Shown here: positions 18,741 to 26,626 of the stretch, piece after piece
How positions within the stretch are numbered: position 1 is the stretch's first letter
Layout: each line of letters begins with the position of its first letter
Source of the DNA: Desulfobacterales bacterium
GTDB taxonomy: Bacteria > Desulfobacterota > Desulfobacteria > Desulfobacterales > Desulfobacteraceae
NCBI GenBank assembly: GCA_023143455.1
Contig: JAGLHT010000011.1
Span: forward strand, 1 to 62,983
Direction: 5' to 3'
Length of the DNA: 62,983 nucleotides
Translations under genes and position numbers: made by a program
Notes under the pieces: generated by a model
What the model was told of the DNA's origin: nothing
The model's input: only the letters and a program-made list of their open reading frames with translations
The model's database searches: none

Positions 18741-19187
18741 TTATGCTGCATTATTTTGCTTTTTATTTGTTACAGGCGTTGGCCCGAGTTCTTTAATTTT
18801 TGTCACCACTTCATTTGCAATCTCAGCAAATCTTGCACCCTGTGCAGAAGAAAGATTGTACATGGCAACCCTTTCAGGTTCTATACCGAGTTCTTTAAGG
18901 GTTTTTTGAACATATTCAACTTTTCTTCTTGCTTTAAGATTCCCTGAAATATAGTGACATTCGCCTTCCAGGCATCCTGCAACATATACACCGTCTGCTC
19001 CATCCTCAATGGCGTTTAGAAGATGGATAATATCCACCCTGCCGGTGCATGGCACCTGAATTATTTTCACATTCGCAGGATAAGAGAGTCTCATGGAACC
19101 TGCCAGGTCCCCGGCTGCATAAGCTCAGTATTGACAGCAAAACGCAATTACTCTTGGTTCAAAGTCTTGAGTCATAGCCTTATTCAT
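18741..19187 (-). CDS. mvhD: MvhD-family electron-transfer selenoprotein (UGA = Sec21)
   Basis: The conventional reading starts at an internal Met at 19094, but the reading frame extends to the ATG at 19187 with GGAGG upstream if the TGA at 19127-19125 is read through. The result is 148 residues beginning VIAFCCQY-U-AYAAGDLAG. This is the universal MvhD/FlpD start, where the position is Cys in most homologues and Sec in VhuD-type ones. A 17-nt hairpin follows (19095-19111). PCTGRVD and CLEGECHY are further cluster ligands; the protein binds [2Fe-2S] and hands electrons to HdrA. It starts 13 nt after hdrA. Confidence 0.92.
19095..19111 (-). promoter_or_regulatory. SECIS-like hairpin in mvhD
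   Basis: It begins 13 nt after the UGA: GGGACCT-GGC-AGGTTCC, a 7-bp stem with one G-U pair. This is the place and size of the minimal bacterial SECIS upper stem-loop that binds SelB. Confidence 0.75.
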
Positions 19188-19200
19188 GTTTGACCTCCAT

Positions 19201-22200
19201 TTATGATGCTGTTTCAAAAAGAGCATCAGTTTTTGCTATTATCTGCTGATCTGTAAAATTATTCAGTTTAATTGCTTTTCCAGGACATTCAGCCACACAT
19301 GCACCACATCCATGACATTCTGATGCCGAAATCATGGCATATCCATCTTCATGGATATAAGGTATATCATATGGACATGTCCTCACACAGGTCAGGCAAA
19401 CCGCACACTTTTCCGGTGTAACTTCTGCGACTACTCCTCCAACCATTAATGAATCTTTAGAAAGAATTGTCATAGCTCGTGCAACTGCTGCTCTCGCCTG
19501 GGCAATGCTTTCTTCTATGGGTTTTGGATAATGAGCAAGACCTGCAACAAAAAGACCATCTGATGCAAAATCAACAGGTCTTAACTTAGCATGGGCTTCC
19601 ACAAGAAAACCTTCCGCATTCACAGGTACTTTAAACTTTTCAAAAAGATCCTTATTCTCGCCCGGAACAATACTGGACGCCAAAACTACCAGGTCAGGAT
19701 TGATGCGAAGAGGTATCTGGAGAACATGGTCGACAATATTAAATTCTAATTGTCCATCACCATCTTTTCTAAGTTCAGGCATCTTTTCAAGATCATAACG
19801 AATAAAAAGAACACCTTTTTGTCTCGCTTCCTGATATAGATCTTCCCTGAAACCATATGACCTGATGTCTCTGTAAATCACATAGACTTTTGTTCTGCTG
19901 CTTTTTTCCTTTAAAGCAAGAGCACTTTTAAGGCTGTGTGTACAGCAGACTTTACTGCAATATGGATTTTCCTCGTTTCGTGATCCAACACATTGAACAA
20001 AGACTACTGATTTTGCCTTGCTTATTCTATCATCTTCATCTCTTATGGCTGCATCCATATCCAAATGAGTCAATACATCCGGATGGTCTCCATAGAGATA
20101 TTCATTAGGTTTATATTCCATTCCACCAGTAGCTATAATTGCAGCACCATGTTCAATGGTTACTTTATCGCTGCCTTCATTTACTTTAATAGTGGTAACA
20201 AAATTACCAATGGAACCTGTGGTTGATGCAACTTGCGCATTCAGGTGAAGGTTGATCTTTTCTGTATCCATTGTTCTTTTAACAAGGTCACTTAGATAGT
20301 CTTGAATCGATTCTCCCAACCAGGTAGCATTAAGACTCAATGCAATACCTCCAAGAACTCCGGCTTTTTCTATCAGATGAACATCAACTCCCTGCTCAAC
20401 GGCAGCAATGGCAGCTTCCATACCTGCTACACCGCCTCCGACTACAACTAAAGCTTTTTGAATATCAAGACTTACCTGATGCAATGGTTCTATAAGAGCT
20501 GCTTTTCCAACTGCCATACGCACAAGATCTTTGGCTTTTTGGGTAGCTTTTTCAGGCTCCTGCATATGAACCCAGGTATTCTGATCTCTGATATTTGCCA
20601 TTTCAAAAAGATACTTATTTAGACCTACATCCCTTATTGTTTCCTGAAACAGGGGTTCATGTGTTCTTGGAGAACAGGCTGCAACTACTACACGGTTTAT
20701 TTCATTCTTTTTTATTACATCTTTTATATGCTCCTGAGCATCCTGAGAACAGGTAAAAAGATTATCCTCAACATGAACAACATAGGGTAAAGTCGCCGCA
20801 TAATCCCTTACTGCGGGGACATCTGCAACACCACCAATATTAATACCACAATTGCAGACAAAGACACCTATGCGTGGCTTCATGCCTGAAAAATCATTTT
20901 CAGGAGGTAGCTCTTTTGTCTTAGTCATTGACCATCTGCCCTCTGATAAAGACATGGAAGCTGTGGCTGCTGCTGCAGATGCTTCCATTACAGATGCTGG
21001 AATATCTTTTGGTTCCTGAAAGGTTCCGCAGACATATATACCATCTCTGGTTGTTGATATTGGAGAAAGATTATTTGTTTTTGCAAATCCATGGCTATTT
21101 AATTCAATGCCCATTTTATCTGCAAGTTCTTTTCCACCTTCCAATGGTGATAAACCAATTGAAAGAACAACCATGTCAAATATCTCTTCTGCCATGGAGC
21201 CTGCTTCTGTAGCATAAACCAGTCTATATTTATCTCCAGGTTCAGGGAAAACAGAATGAATTCTTGATCTGATAAATCTTACACCACTGTTATCCTGTGC
21301 CCTGATATTGTATTTATCAAAATCCTTTCCATGGGTTCTCATGTCCATAAAAAAGATTGCTGTATCAAGGCTATCACCGCTATGCTCTTTTGCAATTACA
21401 GCCTGCTTATTTGCATACATACAGCAAACGCCTGAACAATAGGCATGATCTCCCTTGTTAATATCTCTTGAGCCAACGCATTGCAGCCAGGCAATCTTTT
21501 TAGGCTCAACATTATCAGAAGGTCTGACCAGGTGCCCGCCATAGGGACCAGATGCTGACAAGATTCTTTCGAACTCAAGACTTGTCATAACATTAGGGCT
21601 GTGCCCGTAACAAAAGGCTGTATAGTCAGATGGATCAAATGGTGTAAATCCGGGCGAGAGTATAATTGCTCCAACTTCAAGAACCTGCTCTTTTTCTTCC
21701 ATACAATGATCAACTGCATTAGCAAGGCATGCATCAACACATTGCATACATTCAGAGCAATAGCCGCAATTTAAACATCGAGCTGCTTCTTTTTTTCCCT
21801 CTTCTTCTCCATATCCAAGCTCGACCTCACTAAAATTACCTGCTCTTTTTTCAAGCTCAAGCTCAGGCATTTTATAGCGGGCTTCCTCAAGCATATTTTC
21901 CGAAACAGGCAAATATTCAGGGTTCTCGACAGATGCTTTTTCCCTGCCCGCCATCATATCTTCACCTTTAAGATATCTTGCAATGGAAATTGCAGCCTCC
22001 ATACCTGCTGCAATTGCACCAATAGCAACACTAGGTCCTGTCTGCAAATCACCACCGGCAAACACACCTTTTTTGTCTGTCTCAAAGGTTATAGGATTTA
22101 CTTCAGTTGTTGACCATTTTGAAATCTTAATATCATTCTGACTTTCAATGGATGAAATATCAGGACGCTGTCCAATGGCAGGAATCAATTGATCTATTTC

Positions 22201-23637
22201 AAGGTCATATTCACTTCCAGGAATTGGAACAGGTCTTCTTCTGCCGGAAGAATCAGGCTCACCAAGTTCCATCTTCAAAACTCTTAAACCTGTAACATTA
22301 CCATTGTCTTCAAGCACTATTTGAGGTGCTGCAAGGTAAATAATTTCAACACCTTCATCCTCAGCTGCACAAATCTCTTCTTCCCAGGCCGGCATTTCTT
22401 TACGTGTACGACGATATAGAATTGTTGCCTTTTTTGCACCAAGTCTCATAGCCGCTCTTGCTACGTCAATGGCAACATTACCGCCACCAATAATAGCAAC
22501 ATTTTCACCTGTTTTAGTTTTTCCTGTAAGATTTAGTTCTCTTAAATAATCAACACCCTGGCGGACACCATCAAAATCTTCACCTTCAATACCAAGTCCA
22601 ATACCTTTGTGGGCTCCCATGGCGAGAAATACAGCATCATGGCCATCTTTCATTAAGGAATCCACTGTAAAATCCTTACCAAGAGCGGTATTCACCTTTA
22701 TCTCTACTCCAAGATTGGTTATAACTTCTATATCCCTGTCAAGAACTTCGGGAGGCAGACGATGATCAGGAATACCAACTCTTAACATTCCGCCTGTTTT
22801 GGACAAAGCTTCATAAATAATAGAATCAACACCTTGTTTTGCCAGATGATAGGCTGCTGCAAGTCCTGCCGGACCCGAGCCGATAATGGCAACTTTTTTG
22901 CCAATCTTTTCCGCACACTTAATTTCAACATCTCTGGGGTCAAATTTATCTGCTGCAAGACGTTTTAAATCCCTGATTGCAATGGGTTCATCAACTTCGC
23001 ATCGTCGGCAAGCATCTTCACATTCATGGGGACAGATCCGTCCAAGTGTTCCGGGTAAAGGAAGCTGTTCCATGATAATTTCCAGAGATTCTTTATATTT
23101 GCCCTCTTTTACCATCTGAACATATCCCTGGACATTAAGTCCGGCAGGACAGGTCAGGCGACACGGGGCTTTATCTTTTTTCTGAATGACAAATCCAGAA
23201 GGCATTGCCTGGGGATATAATTTAAAAGCTGCTTTTCTTTCTCCTAACTCCTCATCAAACTCGTTTGGAAGTTCAACAGGACAGATCTTAGCGCACTCCC
23301 CACAGGCAGTACATTTATCAAGATCAATATATCTTGCTTCCTGTTTGATTCTTACCTTAAAATCCCCTTGCTCACCTGTTACTTCCTCAACCTGAGTCAT
23401 GTTCAGAAGCTCAACATTAAGATGTCTTCCTGCTTCAACAAGCTTTGGAGAAATAATACACATGGAGCAGTCATTTGTAGGAAAGGTTTTGTCAAGTTGA
23501 GCCATTGTGCCACCAATGGCACTATTTTTATCTAACAGATATACATAATAACCAGAATCAGCAAGGTCCAGGGAAGCCTGTATCCCTGCAATGCCAGCAC
23601 CTACGACCATTACCGATCCTTTAGCATTTTTGGTCAT
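19201..23637 (-). CDS. hdrA: HdrA-like flavoprotein with inserted GltD/NfnB-type NADPH module and duplicated HdrA half
   Basis: 1478 residues, more than twice a plain HdrA. Order: an FAD site VVGAGIAGIQAS (about 11-22) with the HdrA CSMC-type motif; ferredoxin Cys CTACGECAKICP (about 109-120); a GltD-like block from about 157 to 570 (CRLTCPAGLNVQGYV, CPHECEDACRR, GSGPAGLAAA, IGGGNVAIDVA, FAGGD); CLNCGYCSECMQC; then a second HdrA (CNCGINIGG, AACSPRTHEPLF, GGGVAGMEAA) ending in two [4Fe-4S] motifs (CAVCLTCVRTCP, CHGCGACVAECP). It is the likely electron-bifurcating hub. The GltD block suggests direct NAD(P)H input. Confidence 0.92.
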   Translation of the reverse strand: MTKNAKGSVMVVGAGIAGIQASLDLADSGYYVYLLDKNSAIGGTMAQLDKTFPTNDCSMCIISPKLVEAGRHLNVELLNMTQVEEVTGEQGDFKVRIKQEARYIDLDKCTACGECAKICPVELPNEFDEELGERKAAFKLYPQAMPSGFVIQKKDKAPCRLTCPAGLNVQGYVQMVKEGKYKESLEIIMEQLPLPGTLGRICPHECEDACRRCEVDEPIAIRDLKRLAADKFDPRDVEIKCAEKIGKKVAIIGSGPAGLAAAYHLAKQGVDSIIYEALSKTGGMLRVGIPDHRLPPEVLDRDIEVITNLGVEIKVNTALGKDFTVDSLMKDGHDAVFLAMGAHKGIGLGIEGEDFDGVRQGVDYLRELNLTGKTKTGENVAIIGGGNVAIDVARAAMRLGAKKATILYRRTRKEMPAWEEEICAAEDEGVEIIYLAAPQIVLEDNGNVTGLRVLKMELGEPDSSGRRRPVPIPGSEYDLEIDQLIPAIGQRPDISSIESQNDIKISKWSTTEVNPITFETDKKGVFAGGDLQTGPSVAIGAIAAGMEAAISIARYLKGEDMMAGREKASVENPEYLPVSENMLEEARYKMPELELEKRAGNFSEVELGYGEEEGKKEAARCLNCGYCSECMQCVDACLANAVDHCMEEKEQVLEVGAIILSPGFTPFDPSDYTAFCYGHSPNVMTSLEFERILSASGPYGGHLVRPSDNVEPKKIAWLQCVGSRDINKGDHAYCSGVCCMYANKQAVIAKEHSGDSLDTAIFFMDMRTHGKDFDKYNIRAQDNSGVRFIRSRIHSVFPEPGDKYRLVYATEAGSMAEEIFDMVVLSIGLSPLEGGKELADKMGIELNSHGFAKTNNLSPISTTRDGIYVCGTFQEPKDIPASVMEASAAAATASMSLSEGRWSMTKTKELPPENDFSGMKPRIGVFVCNCGINIGGVADVPAVRDYAATLPYVVHVEDNLFTCSQDAQEHIKDVIKKNEINRVVVAACSPRTHEPLFQETIRDVGLNKYLFEMANIRDQNTWVHMQEPEKATQKAKDLVRMAVGKAALIEPLHQVSLDIQKALVVVGGGVAGMEAAIAAVEQGVDVHLIEKAGVLGGIALSLNATWLGESIQDYLSDLVKRTMDTEKINLHLNAQVASTTGSIGNFVTTIKVNEGSDKVTIEHGAAIIATGGMEYKPNEYLYGDHPDVLTHLDMDAAIRDEDDRISKAKSVVFVQCVGSRNEENPYCSKVCCTHSLKSALALKEKSSRTKVYVIYRDIRSYGFREDLYQEARQKGVLFIRYDLEKMPELRKDGDGQLEFNIVDHVLQIPLRINPDLVVLASSIVPGENKDLFEKFKVPVNAEGFLVEAHAKLRPVDFASDGLFVAGLAHYPKPIEESIAQARAAVARAMTILSKDSLMVGGVVAEVTPEKCAVCLTCVRTCPYDIPYIHEDGYAMISASECHGCGACVAECPGKAIKLNNFTDQQIIAKTDALFETAS

Positions 23638-23667
23638 TTGGATCTCTCCTTATTTATAATCCGACAC

Positions 23668-24954
23668 TTATAGACCTACCTCGGCCAAATCCGGTCCAAG
23701 ATAAGTTCGTTCATCTTCTCCTAACACCCCCATAGCAAGACAAATTATGGTCCATAAATGCACTACATGGTAATCAGCACCATAATGTTCTCCAATATCT
23801 TCAATCTGTCCGTGACAATTATGACAAGGAGCAATCACGTAACTTGCACCAGTTGCCATGATCTGATTGAATTTAGTTCTGCCGTAGGCTCTTCTCTGAT
23901 CCGGGAATCCAGCCTGCAAAGCTCCACCGCCTCCACCACAACAATAATTGTTATCTCTGTTGGGTACGGTGTCAATAAAATTTTCTTCGCCAACCACTGT
24001 TTTAATTACAAATCTTAAATCATCTACAATTTTATTGGACCCGCTTTTTCTTCCAATATTGCAGGGGTCCTGAATCGTAAACTTTACACCTAAATCTTTA
24101 TTCCAGTCAGAGTTTACTTTAAGCTTGCCCTCTTTTATCCATTGGGCATAAAGTTCGATAATAGTTGTGAATTCAAACTTATGAGGTATTTTAAATTTTC
24201 TCAATCCTTCCAGGATTGCAAAGTATGAATGACCTCACTCGGTATTTACCACAAAGGGACTTTTTAAGGTATTATCCACATGGTGAACAAACTCCTCCAT
24301 TATATATCTCCAGCCCTCATCATCAGCCATAAACATACAATAATTTTCACCTGCCCACATAACAGAAGGGTAAGTCCAATCTGCTCCAACTGCATGAAGG
24401 ACTTTCCATAATGGCCCCATCTCTTCGGGTTCTGTAACAGGTTCTCTTGAATTCTGATTTAATACCATATGTGCGCCAACCCGGTCCACAGACACCTGTA
24501 AATCCTCAAAGTCTGATTGGGTTTCTCTAATTTCTTCAGCCATATCCAGTACCGTAAATTCAAAATCTTCCTTTTTGGCTCCCATAGCACTTCCCGTCTT
24601 TATGTGCAGATCGCATGAACCAAGAATCCCTTTCGGACGTTTACTCCTTTCCACGCTAGCCCGGATATTGAAAATAAGTTTTGGTATAGCAATATTCATG
24701 GGGCACACACTCTGACAACGAGCGCACATGCTGCAAACCCACATCCAATTACCTTTCTTTACCTCATCATCCATACCCATATTAAGCATTCGTATTAGCT
24801 TCCTTGGGTCCATGTCAAACAATTCAGAAGCTGCACAGCCCCCTGTACATGTACCGCATGTCAGACAAAGATCAAAGTTGGCATCTGGTATTTTTGCCAA
24901 AATCTCATCTTTAAATTCAGGCACAAGCTCATCAATCTTAATCGCGTCTTCCAT
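23668..24954 (-). CDS. HdrC-HdrB-type Fe-S selenoprotein (UGA = Sec240)
   Basis: Read conventionally, it splits into two pieces separated by an in-frame TGA at 24237-24235. Read through, it is one 428-residue protein. The N-terminus is HdrC-like, with CLTCGTCTGGC and CSMCARCQSVCP for two [4Fe-4S] clusters. The C-terminus is HdrB/HdrD-like, with DPCNIGR, YCCGGGGG and PCHNC. The TGA falls in NTE-U-GH, where relatives have Cys (TECGH). Start at 24954 because GGGAGAG precedes it; an ATG at 24972 overlaps the upstream stop (ATGA). It would be the disulfide/cluster partner of HdrA, 30 nt downstream. Name: HdrCB or HdrD-like. Confidence 0.9.
24202..24218 (-). promoter_or_regulatory. SECIS-like hairpin in the hdrCB gene
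   Basis: It starts 16 nt after the UGA: CAATCCT-GGA-AGGATTG, a perfect 7-bp stem. Size, distance and the apex CCTGGnAGG match the hairpin in mvhD. Confidence 0.8.
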
Positions 24955-24968
24955 TTTAAAACTCTCCC

Positions 24969-25847
24969 TCATCTCAATTTAGCTGCATTAAGATATTGCC
25001 CTAATTTCTCCTCACCGCCAATGGTGATAATATGAACGCCCTGGCAGAGATCTTTAAGGCTGTTTACAGTATCTGCAAACAATTCAATGCTTGCTTTGGT
25101 TTTATCAGGTGCTTGCATTAATTTTTTTATCACCCAGTCGGGAACAAGCCCTGACTTAAAGTGACGGTTTAAAAATTTTCCCATCCCAGCTGTCCTTAGA
25201 ATCATAACCTCTGCTATAACTGGAACATTAAAAGTCCCTACCTGGTTCATAAATCGCTCGAATTGATCAAGATCAAATATTGGATTGGTGAGAAAATATC
25301 CTGTACCCACATTCATCATGTCTTCCATTTCTTCCATACCACGCCGGGGAACATTTTTTCCCCATGGTGTTTCAACCCCTGACCCCAGAACAAAGTTAAC
25401 CCTCTCAGACATTTCCTGACCGTCAATGGTCTGCCCTTCTTTCATGTGATCCAAAACTGATGCAAGTTTTCCTGAATCCACATGAAAAAACATGGATTCT
25501 TGAAGTGTGTCTCCGGAAATTCTGTAATCTTCTGTAAAAACAAGTAAATTTTCAACACCGCTTTCATGGGCAAGAGTCAGGTCCTTTTGGAGCTGGAATC
25601 TGTTTTTATCTCTTGTTGTTGTCTGATAAATAGCATTGAACCGATTTTTTTTTAAAAGGTCACAGGTTTTAATGTTGTCACCTACAACACCCTCTAATTC
25701 AACTTCAGAGACAGATACTCCATCCACACGGCCACGTATCTTTTTTAAATTTTCAATAAGCTCTTCCGGATCTTCATCACCAAGAGGAGCCTGTATTTCA
25801 GATGTTACGACAAATCTCTTTTTTTCTAATGCTTCTTTTAAATTCAT
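24969..25847 (-). CDS. MetF-family (methylene-THF reductase) paralogue
   Basis: 292 residues with a MetF-like TIM-barrel start (LEKKRFVVTSEIQAPLGDEDPEELIENL), GVSVSEVELEGVVGDN, YQTTTRDKNR and a YFLTNPIFDLDQFERFM segment equal to the FIQTQCIFN region of MetF. It is divergent from the metF at the operon's end, and NPFADP-type residues are altered. It overlaps the selenoprotein frame by ATGA. It may be a second reductase subunit or a regulatory or altered-substrate form. Confidence 0.75.
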   Translation of the reverse strand: MNLKEALEKKRFVVTSEIQAPLGDEDPEELIENLKKIRGRVDGVSVSEVELEGVVGDNIKTCDLLKKNRFNAIYQTTTRDKNRFQLQKDLTLAHESGVENLLVFTEDYRISGDTLQESMFFHVDSGKLASVLDHMKEGQTIDGQEMSERVNFVLGSGVETPWGKNVPRRGMEEMEDMMNVGTGYFLTNPIFDLDQFERFMNQVGTFNVPVIAEVMILRTAGMGKFLNRHFKSGLVPDWVIKKLMQAPDKTKASIELFADTVNSLKDLCQGVHIITIGGEEKLGQYLNAAKLR

Positions 25848-25860
25848 GATCTGCCTCCTC

Positions 25861-26433
25861 CTATTTTAGTCCAAGTAATTTTGCCACTTCTTCTTTAAGC
25901 TGGGACAGAGGCAATGGCTTAGAAAAACAAACATCTGCACCATTATCCTTCATCTGCTGAAATTTTTCATCGTCCAGATATGCCGATAAAACAATGATCT
26001 TTATATGTTTTGTTTCCTCATTTGTTTTAATTTTCTTACAAACCTCATACCCTTTTATATCCGGCATCATAATATCCAGAATCAAAAGATCAGGGTTAAA
26101 ATGATTGACTTGCAATCCTGCTTCAAAACCATCTGCAGCGGAAAGCACCTCATAGTTAAATTTGGCCTCCTCAAGAGCCTGGACAATGGATTCTACAATG
26201 ATCATGTCATCATCAACTACAAGAATTTTCTTCCTATTACTTTTATCTTCCTCTGCAGGAATAGGAATTCCCTGATCCCTCATAAAGGTTTCCAAATCAC
26301 CTTTTTTTATCCTGCGATGACCGCCAACAGTCTTATATGCCTTAATATGACCGGATTCCACCCAATTAATAATGGTTTTTGACGAAACATTGCAATGTTT
26401 ACTTGCTGTAAAAACTGTTAAGGTATCTTCCAT
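25861..26433 (-). CDS. MerR/excisionase HTH fused to a receiver domain
   Basis: 190 residues from the ATG at 26433 (GGGGGG upstream). An N-terminal MerR/excisionase-type winged HTH (LTVFTASKHCNVSSKTIINWVESGHIKAYKTVGGHRRI, 5-41) is followed by a REC domain (KILVVDDDMII; phospho-acceptor Asp120; K in SKPLPL). The DNA-binding domain comes first, the reverse of the usual order. It is the first gene of the Hdr-MetFV operon and lies 170 nt after the PAS kinase; they are a likely pair. A 14-nt inverted repeat is just upstream. Confidence 0.85.
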   Translation of the reverse strand: MEDTLTVFTASKHCNVSSKTIINWVESGHIKAYKTVGGHRRIKKGDLETFMRDQGIPIPAEEDKSNRKKILVVDDDMIIVESIVQALEEAKFNYEVLSAADGFEAGLQVNHFNPDLLILDIMMPDIKGYEVCKKIKTNEETKHIKIIVLSAYLDDEKFQQMKDNGADVCFSKPLPLSQLKEEVAKLLGLK

Positions 26434-26467
26434 AATGCCCCCCTTGTTTAGAGTCATGAAATTATAC

Positions 26468-26542
26468 TTATTATAGTTATTAGAGTTTTTTCATGTTGTC
26501 AAGTACTTTTTTTAATTATAATTATTAAAATAACTATAATAA
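26468..26542. promoter_or_regulatory. Long-spaced 14-nt inverted repeat, candidate operator
   Basis: TTATTATAGTTATT at 26468-26481 recurs exactly inverted at 26529-26542, with 47 nt between. Each arm also contains an internal near-repeat (ATAACTATA). It lies immediately upstream of the HTH-receiver gene, so it is a plausible autoregulatory site. Confidence 0.5.
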
Positions 26543-26626
26543 CTATATCAAAATGACGAAACACTATCCCGGGCTGATTTGACATGAATTCGTCTATCAG
26601 AATTTTTTTAAAAAAAATTTTTTAGT

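Noticed and set aside
23668-24204. Separate HdrB-half gene starting at TTG 24204
   Set aside because: It lacks a ribosome site, and the upstream sequence continues the same fold through the UGA.
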